A DNA stretch of 64,000 bases from Hormiphora californensis (lineage: Eukaryota; Ctenophora; Tentaculata; Cydippida; Pleurobrachiidae). Every line of letters starts with the position of its first letter. The stretch's first letter is position 1. This document shows, piece by piece, positions 10,597 through 23,164 of the stretch. The stretch covers positions 7,623,211 to 7,687,210 of the forward strand of contig CM035356.1 in the NCBI GenBank assembly GCA_020137815.1, given 5' to 3'. The position numbers and the translations under genes were made by a program. The notes beneath the pieces are model-generated. The model was not told the origin of the DNA. It ran no database searches and saw only the letters and a program-made list of their open reading frames with translations.

Positions 10597-12473
10597 ATCA
10601 CTCTACGCGTCTCTATATATGTTTCTTTCCGACTTTGACTCTCACCAACTATTCAACACCTTATGCAGCCTTCTCCTCGCTATACCCCATACTCATTCAC
10701 AATAAGTCCCTTGGGTTATCTCTCGCTTTCTCTATTTCTCGCTCTATCTATCTTTATCTCTCTCTCTCTCCAGTATTTTCCTCATCACCTCGCTCTCTCT
10801 CACTCTCGCTTATAGCACGTCCTCTAAGCTTGTCACATAAAGCATGGAGCTAAGACATCCAAGAACGAGACATAACTGTCCCTTTTTTAAGGAATGCTTG
10901 GCAGTTCTAGAGGAATGTTGCCGTTCTCTCTCTGACTCTCAGTACTACCGGGATAACAAGAGGTATGTATGGACGAATTCCAAGGAAAACCAGAAGTTTT
11001 TATAGCTCACTGCTCCTGTCTAATAACAGAGACCAGAGTGTCATGGGTACACAAGAGAGCTGTTTATTAAAACAGATTACCAGGTGTTTCTCTCTGTATT
11101 CTCTCTTGAAGTGAAGGCTATAATAACCATGCACCATATTCAATCAAAGCTTATTTCAGATATGTTACGAAAGGAAATATATCGTAGTTTTAGGGCCTAA
11201 TTGCCATGCCATTAAGAATTCATTTCCCTAACGAATTCCAACTGATTGACTCATGTGCCTCTAAATAATGATATAACTATCAGCGAGGAAGAAGGCACGG
11301 GAATCAACGAGGGGACTACAAGATGCATTTTGCGTAAGCATCAGACAGAGAGAGAGATTGTTACATTAACTAGGAGAGAGAGAGCCTAGCAGGAGAGATT
11401 GTTACTTAAAGCATCAGACAGAGAGAGATTGTTACTTTAACCAGGAGACAGCAGGAGAGATTGTTACTCATCAGACAGATCACGATTGATTCTTTATCTT
11501 GCATTCTTGCAATCAAATAACTGCACCCAATTCAACGAATCGAGTTGTAATTAATACTTTATTTATATATGACATTTGTTAAACTTCATTTCCCCGGCGC
11601 AGACGTTTGTATTATAATAAGCCCCGGCTGCGAGGATGCTGTCATAACTAACCACACTAGAAGATTACAATTGGATTGGGGCAGTAGAAAACGAAGTGAC
11701 AGAGAGAAAGGAGCACGTGAATCGATTTGCTGAAAGAACACACACGCCACACCCACGTACAGGCTATTCGGTACCAATTAGCCACTAGACCAATTCAAAA
11801 GTTATGCATATTGCATATAATCTCTCATAAAGCGATCTGTTTTTTAATTGAATGGCCTAATTTACTATTACGACAAGCTCTCACATCAATCATCAAGTAT
11901 AACACATAGCAGCCAACTCGAAGCAAACTGAAAAATGATCAGCGTGGCTATTATATTGGTGAAGAACACATGATAGTCACTGGCAATCACGTTGGTCGGC
12001 AATGTGAGGAACACATCATGATTATGTTGGTGTTGGTCAAGCTGATGAGGCAGATAAGAGGGGCTGGAATTACACATTCCAGGAACACATGATTATGTTG
12101 TTGTTGGTCAAGCTGATGGGGCAGATAAGAGGGGCTGGAATTACACATGCCAGGAACAAATCATGTGTTATAGGAACAAATCATGTGTTACACATACATG
12201 TGTTTTGTTAGATCAGTGAACCACAACATGAACTAGCCCATTATAATATGACCGCATAAAACGTGCTCATTCCCGCGGGAGGTGATATATGGTAAAAACA
12301 CATGAGGATTAGTAATCCCACGTGGTGACTTGATTCGCTTTTAAATTCACAAGTTTCAGCAACCACGTCGACAGACAAAGATATATGTGACTTCATTGAA
12401 AGGGCTTGGTTACTATGACTTCACCTTGGTTACATAATGGATACATAATGGTTACTATGGTAACTATGGTTAC
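9790..12473. other. Gene-poor DNA with short repeats
   Basis: Contains (CT)n at 10546-10592 with degenerate CT-rich flank to 10810, GAGAGATTGTTACT tandem units at 11350-11470, and a duplicated ~73-bp block at 12003-12150. Open frames follow the repeats. I see no supported exon. Confidence 0.4.
12003..12150. repeat. Direct tandem duplication, two copies of ~70 bp
   Basis: Two adjacent copies contain GGTCAAGCTGATG, GGCAGATAAGAGGGGCTGGA and ATTACACATKCCAGGAACA, differing at a few positions. A further short ACAAATCATGTGTTA duplication follows at 12156-12190. Confidence 0.85.
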
Positions 12474-12854
12474 CTGTTTGACTTTCCGAAGAGGGACAAC
12501 GGGGCCACGTTTGTAGGGTACAAAGAAAACATTGGGAGCCAGATTCTGCGAGGATCGTTTCACCACTGCCCCATTATTAGGTGTGGTGGTGCCTACCAAC
12601 AGGTTGTTTCCCAGATTATTGGTATTCATTGACGTAGTGGTATTCATTGTTGATGTAGTGGTATTCCTTGTAGTGGTATTCATTGTAGTGGTATTCATTG
12701 TAGTGTTACTATTCATTGAGGTAGTGGTGTTCTGAATAGCGGTCTGATGGTTACCCCGCAATGTTGTGTCGACTACTACTTCCTCCAGAGGGAAAGCTTC
12801 CCATGACTTGACCACATGTGGAGATGTCAAAGGAGAGGTCCTCACAACGATAAT
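12474..12854 (-). CDS. Internal exon with Asn-Thr-Thr repeat region
   Basis: The donor is AAACAG|GTAACC. The phase-0 acceptor is TTCCAAG at 12855; an alternative at 12875 (TTTATAG after a pyrimidine-rich stretch) would add IDQVSK with a two-nucleotide entry. With the first choice the exon is 381 bp, 127 codons: a conventional stretch (TSPHVVKSWEAFPLEEVVVD), a degenerate NTTT/MNTTT repeat of about 40 residues, then VPYKRGPVVPLRKVKQ. The NTTT segment is a coding minisatellite, visible in the DNA as GTAGTGGTATTCATT units. The upstream exon 14377-14308 ends in phase 0 and joins directly. The downstream 7210 exon enters with one nucleotide, so the chain breaks or an exon is missing there. Confidence 0.5.
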
Positions 12855-12954
12855 CTTGGAAACTTGATCAATTGCTATAAATATAGAGAGGTAGCTATAA
12901 TTAATCTTTACAGTTCAAGGGAAGATTATAGTTGAAACATATAACTAATTACGC

Positions 12955-13074
12955 TCCAGTTACAAATTGGAAACTGACACCAGGTTGGAAAATGACGCCA
13001 GTTTTTAGCTGGGAGACTCGTACTCCTGAAGAACCATGCTGAACGCGTCATCAAATTTCCAAATTTGTAACTGG
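12955..13074. mobile_element. Small inverted-repeat element (~120 bp)
   Basis: CCAGTTACAAATTGGAAA at the left end mirrors TTTCCAAATTTGTAACTGG at the right. No coding content. A MITE-like remnant is likely, but no clear target duplication is seen. Confidence 0.6.
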
Positions 13075-13186
13075 GGTCATATTCAATCAGTGGATCAAGA
13101 TCAAACGAACAAAAGACAAGGACAGAAGTTCGTTTGTTTTAAACAGTGCTGGTGCAAAAACTATGGATAAGCTTGAAAAACTTTGA

Positions 13187-13187
13187 C

Positions 13188-13272
<85 letters not shown>
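13187..13272. repeat. (CT)n microsatellite
   Basis: Long CT tract. Arg/Glu frames across it on the minus strand are artefacts. Confidence 0.95.
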
Positions 13273-13276
<4 letters not shown>

Positions 13277-13769
13277 CTCACTTTCTCGGTAAGTGTGCAC
13301 GTGTGTAGATTGCACTTGTGTCTGTATTTCTGTGCTGAGCAAGCAGCTGGGGGGAGTGTGCAGCACTTGTGGGGGAGGGATCTAAACTGACCAATCACAA
13401 TCAAGCAAACCTACCACGTGATTAGTTTAAACCAATCAGAAGAGCGGATTACAATGTCACGTGCGATAAACTCAAGGTGGTGGAATGAAATGGAGATCCA
13501 AGGATATATGCTGCTAAAGGCCTGATGTGCCAGGGAATATGGAAAACACTGGAAATACTGTGCAATTTAACAGCATGTGCATCATGGTGGTGGGAGAAAG
13601 AGATATCTTATGAGCGTGGTGGTTGTGGGAGAGATATATTTTGCACCAGCTGCGATGTAAATGATGGGGGAAGAGAAAACAAAACATACTCGATAATGAA
13701 GCCAATGACTGTGTGTGACCTAGATGACACAAGATATAGTAGCACACAGCACTTGAGATGTACCTAAAA

Positions 13770-13870
13770 GTTGAAATGAGGTTACTACAACAACTCGAAA
13801 AGTTGAAACTAGGTTACTACAACAACTCGAAAAGATGAAATTAGGTTATTATACAATAACTCGAATAGCA
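13770..13870. repeat. Three-copy tandem repeat of ~34 bp
   Basis: The unit AAAAGTTGAAACTAGGTTACTACAACAACTCG, shown here in part, recurs three times with decay. The surrounding 12880-14300 otherwise shows no exon-like frame. Confidence 0.8.
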
Positions 13871-14307
13871 GATGAGTAACAGATAAGGAGCTACAATATA
13901 ACAGATCAGGAGCCGATTTCCCTCTACACCTGTTAGCAATTAGTTCCTACATCTATAAAGTCGTAAAGTAGTTAGAAGAAATACATGGATGATATGATAC
14001 ATTCATGATGAAAGTTTGAAAATGTTACATTCAGAGGATGTGTTCATATAATATGTTCATTGTTCATGCGTGAGCTCGGCATTCAGCACACGACCCCCCG
14101 GATAGCATGAAAAAGAATGAACTGGCCCATATCTCATTCTCCAGAGATCACATACTTCTTAGAAATGTGACCAATAATATTCCTAGAAATAAGGACAATT
14201 AGGACAAGATTACTATTAGGACACCACTAGGACATGATTAGGACACCGTGCTTTGTGCGAGAAGGAGAAGAATCAGATCTGGATATATTATGTGAATTGT
14301 GCATTAC

Positions 14308-14377
14308 CTTCACTTCTCCGTGTCCTAGCTGGACCAACTGAACGAATGAATGCAGCTTGTTTAGTTCCTTCACCATC
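14308..14377 (-). CDS. Short internal exon, amphipathic MVKELNKLHSFVQLV segment
   Basis: The exon is 70 bp, entering with one nucleotide after CTGAAG and leaving in phase 0 at GTGAAG|GTAATG. It encodes 23 residues beginning MVKELNKLHSFVQLVQLG. Its entry phase matches exon 19827-19469, which leaves two nucleotides, and its exit matches 12854-12474. Joined, the first boundary gives SRFKAAATKIIVQKM followed by MVKELNK, a continuous helical stretch. A longer alternative from TATAG at 14387 reads YLKDGEGTKQAAFIRS in another frame and would exit in phase 1. I prefer the first for phase consistency; the choice is not certain. Confidence 0.4.
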
Positions 14378-14599
14378 CTTCAGATACTATATCCGCTTAT
14401 GATTCCGCTTAGTATATATCTTTGTCTCAAATCCAGTGATATTAGATGATAGATTGCTGGATACAGGTAGGCACCAGTAGTAGTGGTTCTCTGTTCTTGG
14501 TAGACAGCACGTGGAGGGATGGTGGATCTCAAGTAACAAAATAGCAACTGTGCAGTATCGGAGAGGGGTTATCTCACCACCAGTACCACTATCTCTTTT

Positions 14600-14846
<247 letters not shown>

Positions 14847-14849
14847 CCC

Positions 14850-15690
14850 CCCGGTGATTACACCACCAAGACTCTTGGCACAGCTGCACCAAACAATAAG
14901 CTCCAGAGGAGGCCGCAGGATAATAGGTGTGGCAGCAACCCACAAATTTACCGACAGGGAGAAGAGAGGTCAGAGGAGAGAGGGGAGATAGAGAACATGC
15001 AGTGAAGTAAACAAAGGAAACCTCTGTAAGTAGGATCATTTATGAGATCGAAATATTAGTTATCCATGTCAATAAATTCCATGATTATCAATAAACCCGT
15101 GAATTCCACCATGCCCCATGATTTGGTTCCCTCATCTCTATTGTGTTTCATTAGATAACCAATTACCAATACGTCAACTAATAATTACAACATTTCAATA
15201 AATTGTATCAGTGTGTGGTAGCAATTGTTCTACTTCTTCTAATGCAATGGCTTGCCAATTATTGATATATTATACTGTATTTACTTGTGCGGGGGGGTGG
15301 AATGCACCTAAATTTTCAAAGTTCATTGTTAGCATCTCTTTTTAAGTCGTCCAAATTGTTTTTAAAACATTGATCAATCGCGAGCATTAACAATTGTGTT
15401 TGAAAAGTCTCAGCTATTATTGGATATGTTATTAAGTTGGAGAAGAGGGTGTAAATTCTGTTGAAGATGATATCAGCTGAAACAAGCTTACCAGATTAGC
15501 ACGTGACGTCAGAGAGATAGAAAGAGAGAGAGAGAGAGAGAGATGAAGAGAGAGGGTAAGGAGAGAGAAAAGGGAAAAAAGAGAAAATGGGAAAAGAAGA
15601 GAGAGAAAAGAGTGGGAAGGGAGAGGGTCTCTCTCGCTCCCGATCTCCTGTCTCGATATCTCTCTCTCCCTCGTTCCCCCTTTCCTTTTG
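14850..15690. other. No supported gene
   Basis: AT-rich DNA with a short (GA)n at 15521-15545 and degenerate purine repeats leading into the low-quality block. Probably the large intron between exons 19827-19469 and 14377-14308. Confidence 0.4.
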
Positions 15691-16792
15691 GTCTTTTCTC
15701 GCTCTTTTTTTACTTTGCGGACTCCGCTCTTATACCCTTTTTCCCGTTCTTTTGGTGCTCAAATTTTTAATCCCCCCTTTTTTTTAGAGAACAATTTATT
15801 GTTTTTCCACTTTAGTTTTTTTTCCGGGGCTCCTGCATCCCCAAATTTTTTTATCCCCCCTTTTTATTTCCTTTTTTTTTTAATTTTAAAACTTTTTTTT
15901 AAAAAATTTTTATAAAATTTTTTTTCAAAATTTTTTTAAAATTATATGGTTTTTTATTTATTAAAAGTTTATTTTTTTTAAAAAAATGTATTGTTGAAAA
16001 TTTTTTTTTTCCCTTTTTTTAACAAAAAACAATTTTTTGGGGAAAAAAATTTTTTAAAAGTTTTTTTAAAAGTTTTTTTGGTTTTTTAAAAAAATTAAAA
16101 AAAAACCCGAAAAGGGGGGGCCCAAAAAGAATTTAAAAAAGGGGGGGGGGGGGAAAAAAAAAAAAAGGGGGGGGAAATGAGGAAAGGGGAAAAAAAACTT
16201 TTGGGGTTTTTTAATTGGGGTTTAAAGTAAAAATTTAAAGGGGGGGAAAAAAAAAAAAAAGGGGTTGGGGGGGGTTGGGGTTTTAACCCAAGGGGGTTTT
16301 TTAATCAATTTTTCCAATTTTTTTTCTTTTTCCCCCCACTTTTTTATTTTTAAACCCCTTTTTATTTTTTTCCCAATGGCGAAAATTTTTTTTCCCTCGC
16401 CCCCCCCTTTTTTTTTTTCCCCCCCCCTTTTTTTTTTTTTAAAATTTTTTGCAAATTTTTTATTAAAAAATCAAATTTTTCCCCAAAAAATTAATTCAAT
16501 CTGTTTTTAAAAAATTAACCTAAAGTTTCCTTTAAAACCCCCACAACCCCATAAATCCCATTATAAACTTTATTCATTTTATTTTTCTTTCTCCCTTTTT
16601 CCCCTTTTCTTCCGGAGGGGGGGAAAAATTTTAAGGAAATTTTTTTTGGAAAGGGTTTGGGTTTTTTTTTTTAAATTTAAAATTTTTTAAAAATTTTTTT
16701 AAAAAAATTTTAACTAATTTTTTTTTTTTATTTTTTATTTTTTTTTTTTATTTTTTATTTTTTTTTTTTTTTTTTTTTAAATTTTTTTTTTT

Positions 16793-16832
<40 letters not shown>

Positions 16833-17450
16833 TTTGGGAAATTCCTTTTCCCCCGGGGTTTTTTTTTTTTTTCTTTTTATTTTCCCCCCCCCCCCTTTTT
16901 TTTTTTGGGGAAAAAAAAAAAAAAAAAAATTTTTTTGGGGGGGTTTGATGAAAAACCCCTTTTTTAATAAATTTTTTTCTTTCCCCCCCCCCCAAAAAAT
17001 TCCACACGTTTGACAATTAAATTAAAAAATTGATCAAACCCCCTTAAATTTCCCCCAAAGCTAAAAATTTTTTTTGAAAAAGGGGGGAAAAAAAAAGGGG
17101 GGATTGGGTTAAAAATTAAAAAAAAAAAAAACCCCCCCCAAAAGAGGAGAGGGAAGGAAGAGCGGGGAGGGGGAGGGAATTAGAGGGTTTTTTTAATTTC
17201 TTAAATTTGGAACCCCCCCCCCCCCTTTTTTCCCACTTCGAAATAGGGGATAGCACCCCTTTAAGTAAAAAAAAAATTGGGGCTCTTCCCTTTCACCATC
17301 TAATTTAATGGACTTTTTCATTTTCTTTCAAATTTGGGGATTTAAGTCCCATTTTAAACTTTTCCCCCTTTTTTCCCCCTTTTTTCCCAACCGGGGCCCT
17401 TTTCCCTACTAAATTTAAGCCCCCCTTTCAGTATGGGGGGGACAATGACT
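15690..17450. other. Severely homopolymer-expanded block
   Basis: Nearly all of the block is runs of T, A, G or C (up to about 20) with GGGGGG/CCCCCC islands. Frames are Phe/Lys/Pro artefacts. It resembles a collapsed or poorly called consensus and lies directly beside the 17592-19007 palindrome, which could have disturbed assembly. Confidence 0.6.
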
Positions 17451-17591
17451 GGGCCCACATGACACACACACTTCACACACGCAATTACCACGGTACAGTC
17501 ACTATGGCGCCTGGAGCTGGATTCTGAATCTACTTGTTTTTCTTGCTATCAAAGGATCTACAAAAATTTTCAGGCCCACGCCCCCTAAATT

Positions 17592-19007
17592 GGCAATTTC
17601 TCATTTGCCGCATACGGCGTCTAGACGGCGTCGCACCGCCGTCTAGACGGTGTCCAGACGGTATACCGTCTAGACGGATTTTGATAAAATCAGCTAAAAA
17701 CGGTACCAAAATTGCTTGAAACGGGTTATAGACGGTATCAGACGGTGTTGCGACGGTATCAGACGGTCTCTAGACGGTACCGTCCCGGTGTCTAGACAGT
17801 GTCTGGACGGTCTCTAGACGGTATCCGTCCAAAGTTGAGACGGCACGTCTGAAAATTGTACCAGACGTTGAGACGTACTTTTAGAACTCCGTCCGTATTT
17901 CAGACGGAGTTTTAAAAGTACGTTTAAACGCAGTCTAAAGGAAAATCGATGAAAGTACCGTCTAAACAACGTCTCAACTGAAGTGTGGGGGGACACGTCC
18001 GGGGCGTGGGAGGTCATACGAAGTCAAAACACGGTGTCCCCCCACACTCCAATGTATCACCCCGTCCGCCTTTTCCACAACATGAACGTCTCAACTGAAA
18101 CCGGTCAACATACCGTCTAAACAACGTCTAAACAGAATCTCGCGATTCAGTTTCAAATACCGTCTAGACAACTTCTCCAGCAATTTCGATACGAATACCG
18201 TCTAAACAACGTCTAGACAACGTCTTAAGCGAATCCGATACAGATACAGATTCAATAGGCACACATCTACCACTAATTCCAACTGGCATGGGTAAACCAG
18301 AATGGTCTTCAAAAACGGTCGAGTCTAGACAACGTTATTTGAGACGTTGTCTAGACGTTGTTTAGACGGTATTCGTATCGAAATTGCTGGAGAAGTTGTC
18401 TAGACGGTATTTGAAACTGAATCGCGAGATTCTGTTTAGACGTTGTTTAGACGGTATGTTGACCGGTTTCAGTTGAGACGTTCATGTTGTGGAAAAGGCG
18501 GACGGGGTGATACATTGGAGTGTGGGGGGACACCGTGTTTTGACTTCGTATGACCTCCCACGCCCCGGACGTGTCCCCCCACACTTCAGTTGAGACGTTG
18601 TTTAGACGGTACTTTCATCGATTTTCCTTTAGACTGCGTTTAAACGTACTTTTAAAACTCCGTCTGAAATACAGACGGAGTTCTAAAAGTCCGTCTCAAC
18701 GTCTGGTACAATTTTCAGACGTGCCGTCTCAACTTTGGACGGATACCGTCTAGAGACCGTCCAGACACTGTCTAGACACCGGGACGGTACCGTCTAGAGA
18801 CCGTCTGATACCGTCGCAACACCGTCTGATACCGTCTATAACCCGTCTAGAGACCGTCTGATACCGTCTATAACCCGTTTCAAGCAATTTTGGTACCGTT
18901 TTTAGCTGATTTTATCAAAACCCGTCTAGACGGTATACCGTCTAGACACCGTCTAGACGGCGGTGCGACGCCGTCTAGACGCCGTATGCGGCAAATGAGA
19001 AATTGCC
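17592..19007. mobile_element. Foldback transposon with 9-bp target duplication (Mutator-like)
   Basis: The element is 1416 bp and is a near-perfect hairpin: left arm about 17592-18225, loop about 115 nt, right arm about 18341-19007. The ends read GGCAATTTCTCATTTGCC and its complement. The 9-bp direct repeat CCCTAAATT flanks it at 17583-17591 and 19008-19016. The arms are built of degenerate GTCTAGACGG/CGTCTAGAC units. The right arm carries an extra 32-bp unit near its outer end. Open frames at 17814-18017 (minus) and 18550-18753 (plus) are mirror copies differing by two residues and are unlikely to be genes. A 9-bp duplication with long arms fits the Mutator superfamily. No transposase is present. 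Confidence 0.85.
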
Positions 19008-19016
19008 CCCTAAATT

Positions 19017-19468
19017 TATTACCATCGTCCATTCACTACCACATTTCCCAAAGATACAAAATTTCAATTTCCCCAATTCCCAAATTCTCCCTAATCACTA
19101 AAATTTCAATTAACTCACATCAAGATGATTTCCATTGGATCCATCTTCCCCGGGATGCACCTTTAGTTTCTGCTCCAAGGCGGACTTGTTCGCCCTGGAA
19201 GGAAGGAGGGGGCAGGGGTTAGAAACAGAGACATATACAATTTAGAATCAAGTTAACCTACCCTTATTAATATCAAGAACCCCACCCATTTTAAACGTTT
19301 CAAATTTAAACCTCCAACCCGTATATTTTCAATGAAAGTACTATAAAAGTCGAGCAGTCTGTCAAAGATGTCGTTGTATGGGGTATGGCCTATCTAATTT
19401 GGTTTTTATCAGAATTGAAAAAAAAACAAAAAATTCGTTGCACAAACAAACAATTTTTCAAAACATAC
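19017..19468. other. Intronic DNA downstream of the 19827-19469 exon
   Basis: AT-rich DNA between the palindrome and the exon, with no feature seen. Confidence 0.4.
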
Positions 19469-19827
19469 ATTTTCTGAACTATAATCTTGGTTGCCGCTGC
19501 CTTGAACCTTGATGACGCCTTAACACTTTTCAAGGACTTATTGCTTCCACCCCTCTCAGTCAGCTCGGAACTACTCCACATGTCCTCATCATCATCATCC
19601 CCCATAGCAACAACCTCCTCCCCCTTAGCAACGGATTCAACCGACTGAGAGACAGTGAGGATCCTCGGTATCGGGGTTGAGTGGGTGAGAGGGTTACAGA
19701 TAACGTCCTCATGAACTCCATCACTGTGTTGTTGCTGCTGCTCAAAGTCTGGTAGGGACGGGACCACCTTGATGCCCCGATGACGAGGTAACACCGGAGG
19801 AAGAATTGTGCGACGTTTCACTTTCAT
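19469..19827 (-). CDS. Exon with MKVKRRTILPP start and SRFKAAA helix at its end
   Basis: The ATG at 19827 has an in-frame TGA 9 nt upstream, so this is either the first coding exon or is entered just before the ATG. The donor is CAGAAAAT|GTATGT, leaving two nucleotides; 119 full codons. In order it has a basic Pro-containing start (MKVKRRTILPPVLPRHRG), a Gln stretch (FEQQQQHSDG), a Thr/Pro/Ser middle, an acidic patch (MGDDDDEDMWSSSE) and a basic end (SSRFKAAATKIIVQK). The next compatible exon is 14377-14308, about 5 kb on, across the palindrome and the bad block. Function is unknown. The acidic-then-basic layout recurs in other exons of this window. Confidence 0.6.
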
Positions 19828-21082
19828 GATTTCTCATTGCAATCTCTATCTCTCTCAAATAGCAGCTGGATCTACAGATTATTGAGATATGAGAACTGAG
19901 CAAGATTCAACTGGATCTATAATAGAGAACGGGAAATAACAGTAGCTAGATCTATAATAGAGGATAAGAAGAATAATAGGCTCTGAGTTGAAGAATAAGA
20001 TATACTATTATAGGTGGCAAAAAATATGGGCCTCAAAGCGTCAATCTGTGGCATTCAAGAAGCATTGCACTCTTGTCAACACAACTATACAGTTCAGCAC
20101 TATATGTCACGCAAAGAAAGTAGTAGTATGAAAATATTTTGCATCCAACAAAAGATTTCTCACAACAGATCCAAAGATAGAAAATTGCAATTGAAAAAAG
20201 TACTGCATCATCGCTAGTGTATGGTATAAGACGCCAGGGGATAGTATTGTACATGTTACTATGGAAACTGTGAGAGTGAACAGGATAAAGTGCAATACTA
20301 GGTAAACTGTGAACAATATTGCGTCATCATGTCTCCATGGAAACGATCTATCTAAAAGTGGTGCACGGCCCTCGTGTGGGAGCCGAATGAGTTGGGGGCT
20401 CTCAAACAATCTTCTCCTCGTGCCTCCCCTTCTCTTATATTCTTCGACTCTCTCTGTCTCTCTTTCTCTCTTTCTCTCTTTCTCTCTTTCTCTCTTTCTC
20501 TCTTTCTCTCTCTCTCTCTCCCTATCTCTCTCTATTTCCCCTCTCTCCTTCTCTCCCCACGCGAGAGGCCGGTTGGAGCTGGAGACAGGTGGCACACATT
20601 GCGGTACGACCAACCCCTCATCTAAATAATATGCTGTAACGAAAACCATTTGACCACCACCGGACAGAAATGAGATCTAGGGCAGAACTTGAATGAATTA
20701 GATCGACCTGCATTTGTGGCACCTTGAAGTACCAGTTTTCTACAATAGCAAATGTTAACAGCTGGACTAACGACTGATAGGCGAATCGTGTCTGAATTAT
20801 CTGCCTGAAATGCCTGGCGACTATAATATGTAAAAAGGGTCATCTCTGCAGTACTTTGATGGTCTCCAATCCTCGTTCAAACAGGGTCGAGCTGCATTCC
20901 AATCAGTAACCATACATTTAACTAATTCCGACTATTGCAGCTACTCCCTGCAGTTGTGGTCAGAGCACACACAGACAAAAAACATCTGCTGCGGTGGTAG
21001 ATTTAATTGTCGAAGAGGAGGCACCAGCTTGGGTGAACAAAATAAAAACTTGATCGTAGCTGGAAACTGTATATAAATTCAC
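19828..21082. other. No supported exon; CT-rich microsatellite
   Basis: Contains a (CTTT/CT)n tract at 20445-20530. Frames across it follow the repeat. Other sequence is ordinary AT-rich DNA. Confidence 0.4.
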
Positions 21083-21184
21083 CTTGACATTTGTAGAAAT
21101 ATAGTCCCAACTAGGATAACTGATAAGAAGACTCTGATTAGGTGCACAGCTGTAAGATGGAGAGGTCGATGTTTTGCACCCCAT
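21083..21184 (-). CDS. Possible first exon, MGCKTSTSPS start
   Basis: The ATG sits in a good context (TTACCATGG) and opens 34 codons to GTCAAG|GTGAAT in phase 0. The product begins MGCKTSTSPSYSC and contains YPSWDYISTNVK. A Gly at position 2 with Cys at 3 would suit N-terminal acylation, but this is only a pattern. The ATG lies within a short tandem/palindromic GGTAACTGATACCATGG region, which weakens the case. No partner exon is identified. Confidence 0.3.
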
Positions 21185-22983
21185 GGTAACTGATACCATG
21201 GTAACCGATACTACTTAGAGGCCTACCCCTAAATGGCCAGACCAAGCGAACTGAGACTAATGTGGGGCAAAACGATTCAAACTGCAACTGTTTCAAATGG
21301 GAGTTCTTGAATCGAAAAAGGGAAAACTCAGGACGGCCTGTAAAGGATCGGACTCCACGATAAACTTCCTGAACCTAACATACATATCTTCCATGCACCT
21401 ACCATTGAAGTTGTTTCTTGGCTCTCTTGGTGATCATCGGGGTACTGTCACTGATACACATGATACTGATCCAATACAAGTCTTTTCTTCTTGAATACGT
21501 GGTGAAAACTAGGTTTCTCTTCTTGAAAACGTGGTAGGTGATGAATACTGCTTCAATACGTGGTCCTCCGCAACACTGCTTCAACGTGGTTAGCTCAATA
21601 TATATCCGCACAGAACAGCTCAACGGAGGAATATTATAAAGTATAGAATTTGAACCTTGGAGGAGGGGAGGAGCCTCTAAAAAACCGGAGAGATAGAGCA
21701 GGTTGAAGTCTTAACCGGAGAGAGAGGTACTACTGTAGAAGAATCAATCAAAACCGGAGAGAGAGGGAGATAGAGATACTACTAAACCGGAGAGAGGTAC
21801 TACTGGAGAGCTGAACCAATCGAATCGAGACAGTGATGATGTAATTATCAAAGGGCATGTACTCGAAAAAGAGCAACCAGACTTTCCCAATCAGAATCCG
21901 TCTTTAGAGGTGTCTTTGATATTATATATATGGTTTACTGAATATGAATACATACCATATAACTTTACTAATGAAAGCTAGTGTAAACTCATTGCAAGTT
22001 TTTGGCACACAATTTATACAATCACAAGCGAGTCTTTCCGGGGAATCTGAAAGAGTGGCATGAATCTAGAAAGAATAGGGAATAGGAGCTGAGCCGCTGA
22101 AAGTGCAACTGCAGCCCCTCAAGGTTGGGTGACCATGACAACTATGGCTCATGCAACTATAGTAACTGTAGGTCATCTCAAGGTTGGCACAACTGCTGCA
22201 GTGGAGGAGAATCAGGTGGAGTATCTCGCCATGATCTCAACACAGAACTGAATTGCAGCATGATGGTCGGAAATGCAGGCCTGCAATTGAAATGATTGCT
22301 TCTTGGAACTTTATTAGGACTACTACTGGTAAAACAGTGCAAGCTGTGCCAATTCCGTACAGTATAAATTGATAGAACTCATTAGTCAGATACTAAGATA
22401 AAGATTATTGATATCAAGATATATCAACACAGTCCACCACTACTACATAGAAGCATCGACAGACTCTCTTTTGAGCTACAATCATAAGCTTGCCATGTAT
22501 ATGTCGTCATGATTTATGACCTTACATCTTAAACGGAAACAAACCCTCACGTCTCAGATCTCAATTCACTTACTCAATAAATAGTTTGAATGGGCTTTCA
22601 ATCAAACAGTGTTGTTTACATATATTGTGGTTACAGTGTTGTGTTTTAAAGGACTAGATATTACATATTATTATGTCTGTGAAAGAAGTGCCATGAACAG
22701 ATCAGGGGGGACAATGTCCCCCCCCCCCCCCGGAACATGGTGTATGCGTGGTTCAGATATATATTATCCCCCAGCGGCAAGCAGAACAAGTAAAGAGCAG
22801 GGTACCCTATTCAGAATACATCTATTTATTTCGAGAGCTATTATGTACTGCTTGAATTGAGATCTACTACTTAGTGTCAAGCATGGCATACAATGCAGTG
22901 CAGATGGTATATGAACACGGTATATGTTCAATGAACAGGACGGCCATTCAAGTACCAAGATGGTGGGAGAATAGAACGATACA

Positions 22984-23022
22984 TATAGCACTTGGTTGGT
23001 TCTGAACCAACTAAGTGCTATA
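22984..23022. repeat. Near-perfect short palindrome
   Basis: TATAGCACTTGGTTGGTTC mirrors GAACCAACTAAGTGCTATA with one mismatch and almost no loop. It is not linked to a transposon terminus. Confidence 0.85.
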
Positions 23023-23106
23023 CGTATCGTGTGAGTGTGTAGTAGATTCAGCCCGACAACGAAAATATAGCTCAGGTGGCACAGGCTCAAATGCAGATTG
23101 GATAGA

Positions 23107-23164
23107 GCGAAGAAGAAGAAGAAGAAGAAGAAGAAGAAGAGAGAGAGAGAGAGAGAGAGAGAGA
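23107..23164. repeat. Compound (GAA)n(GA)n microsatellite
   Basis: A run of GAA triplets passes directly into GA dinucleotides. Confidence 0.95.

Noticed and set aside
17814-18753. Mirror frames in the foldback arms as a duplicated gene
   Set aside because: They are made of the GTCTAGAC repeat unit and are identical only because the arms are.
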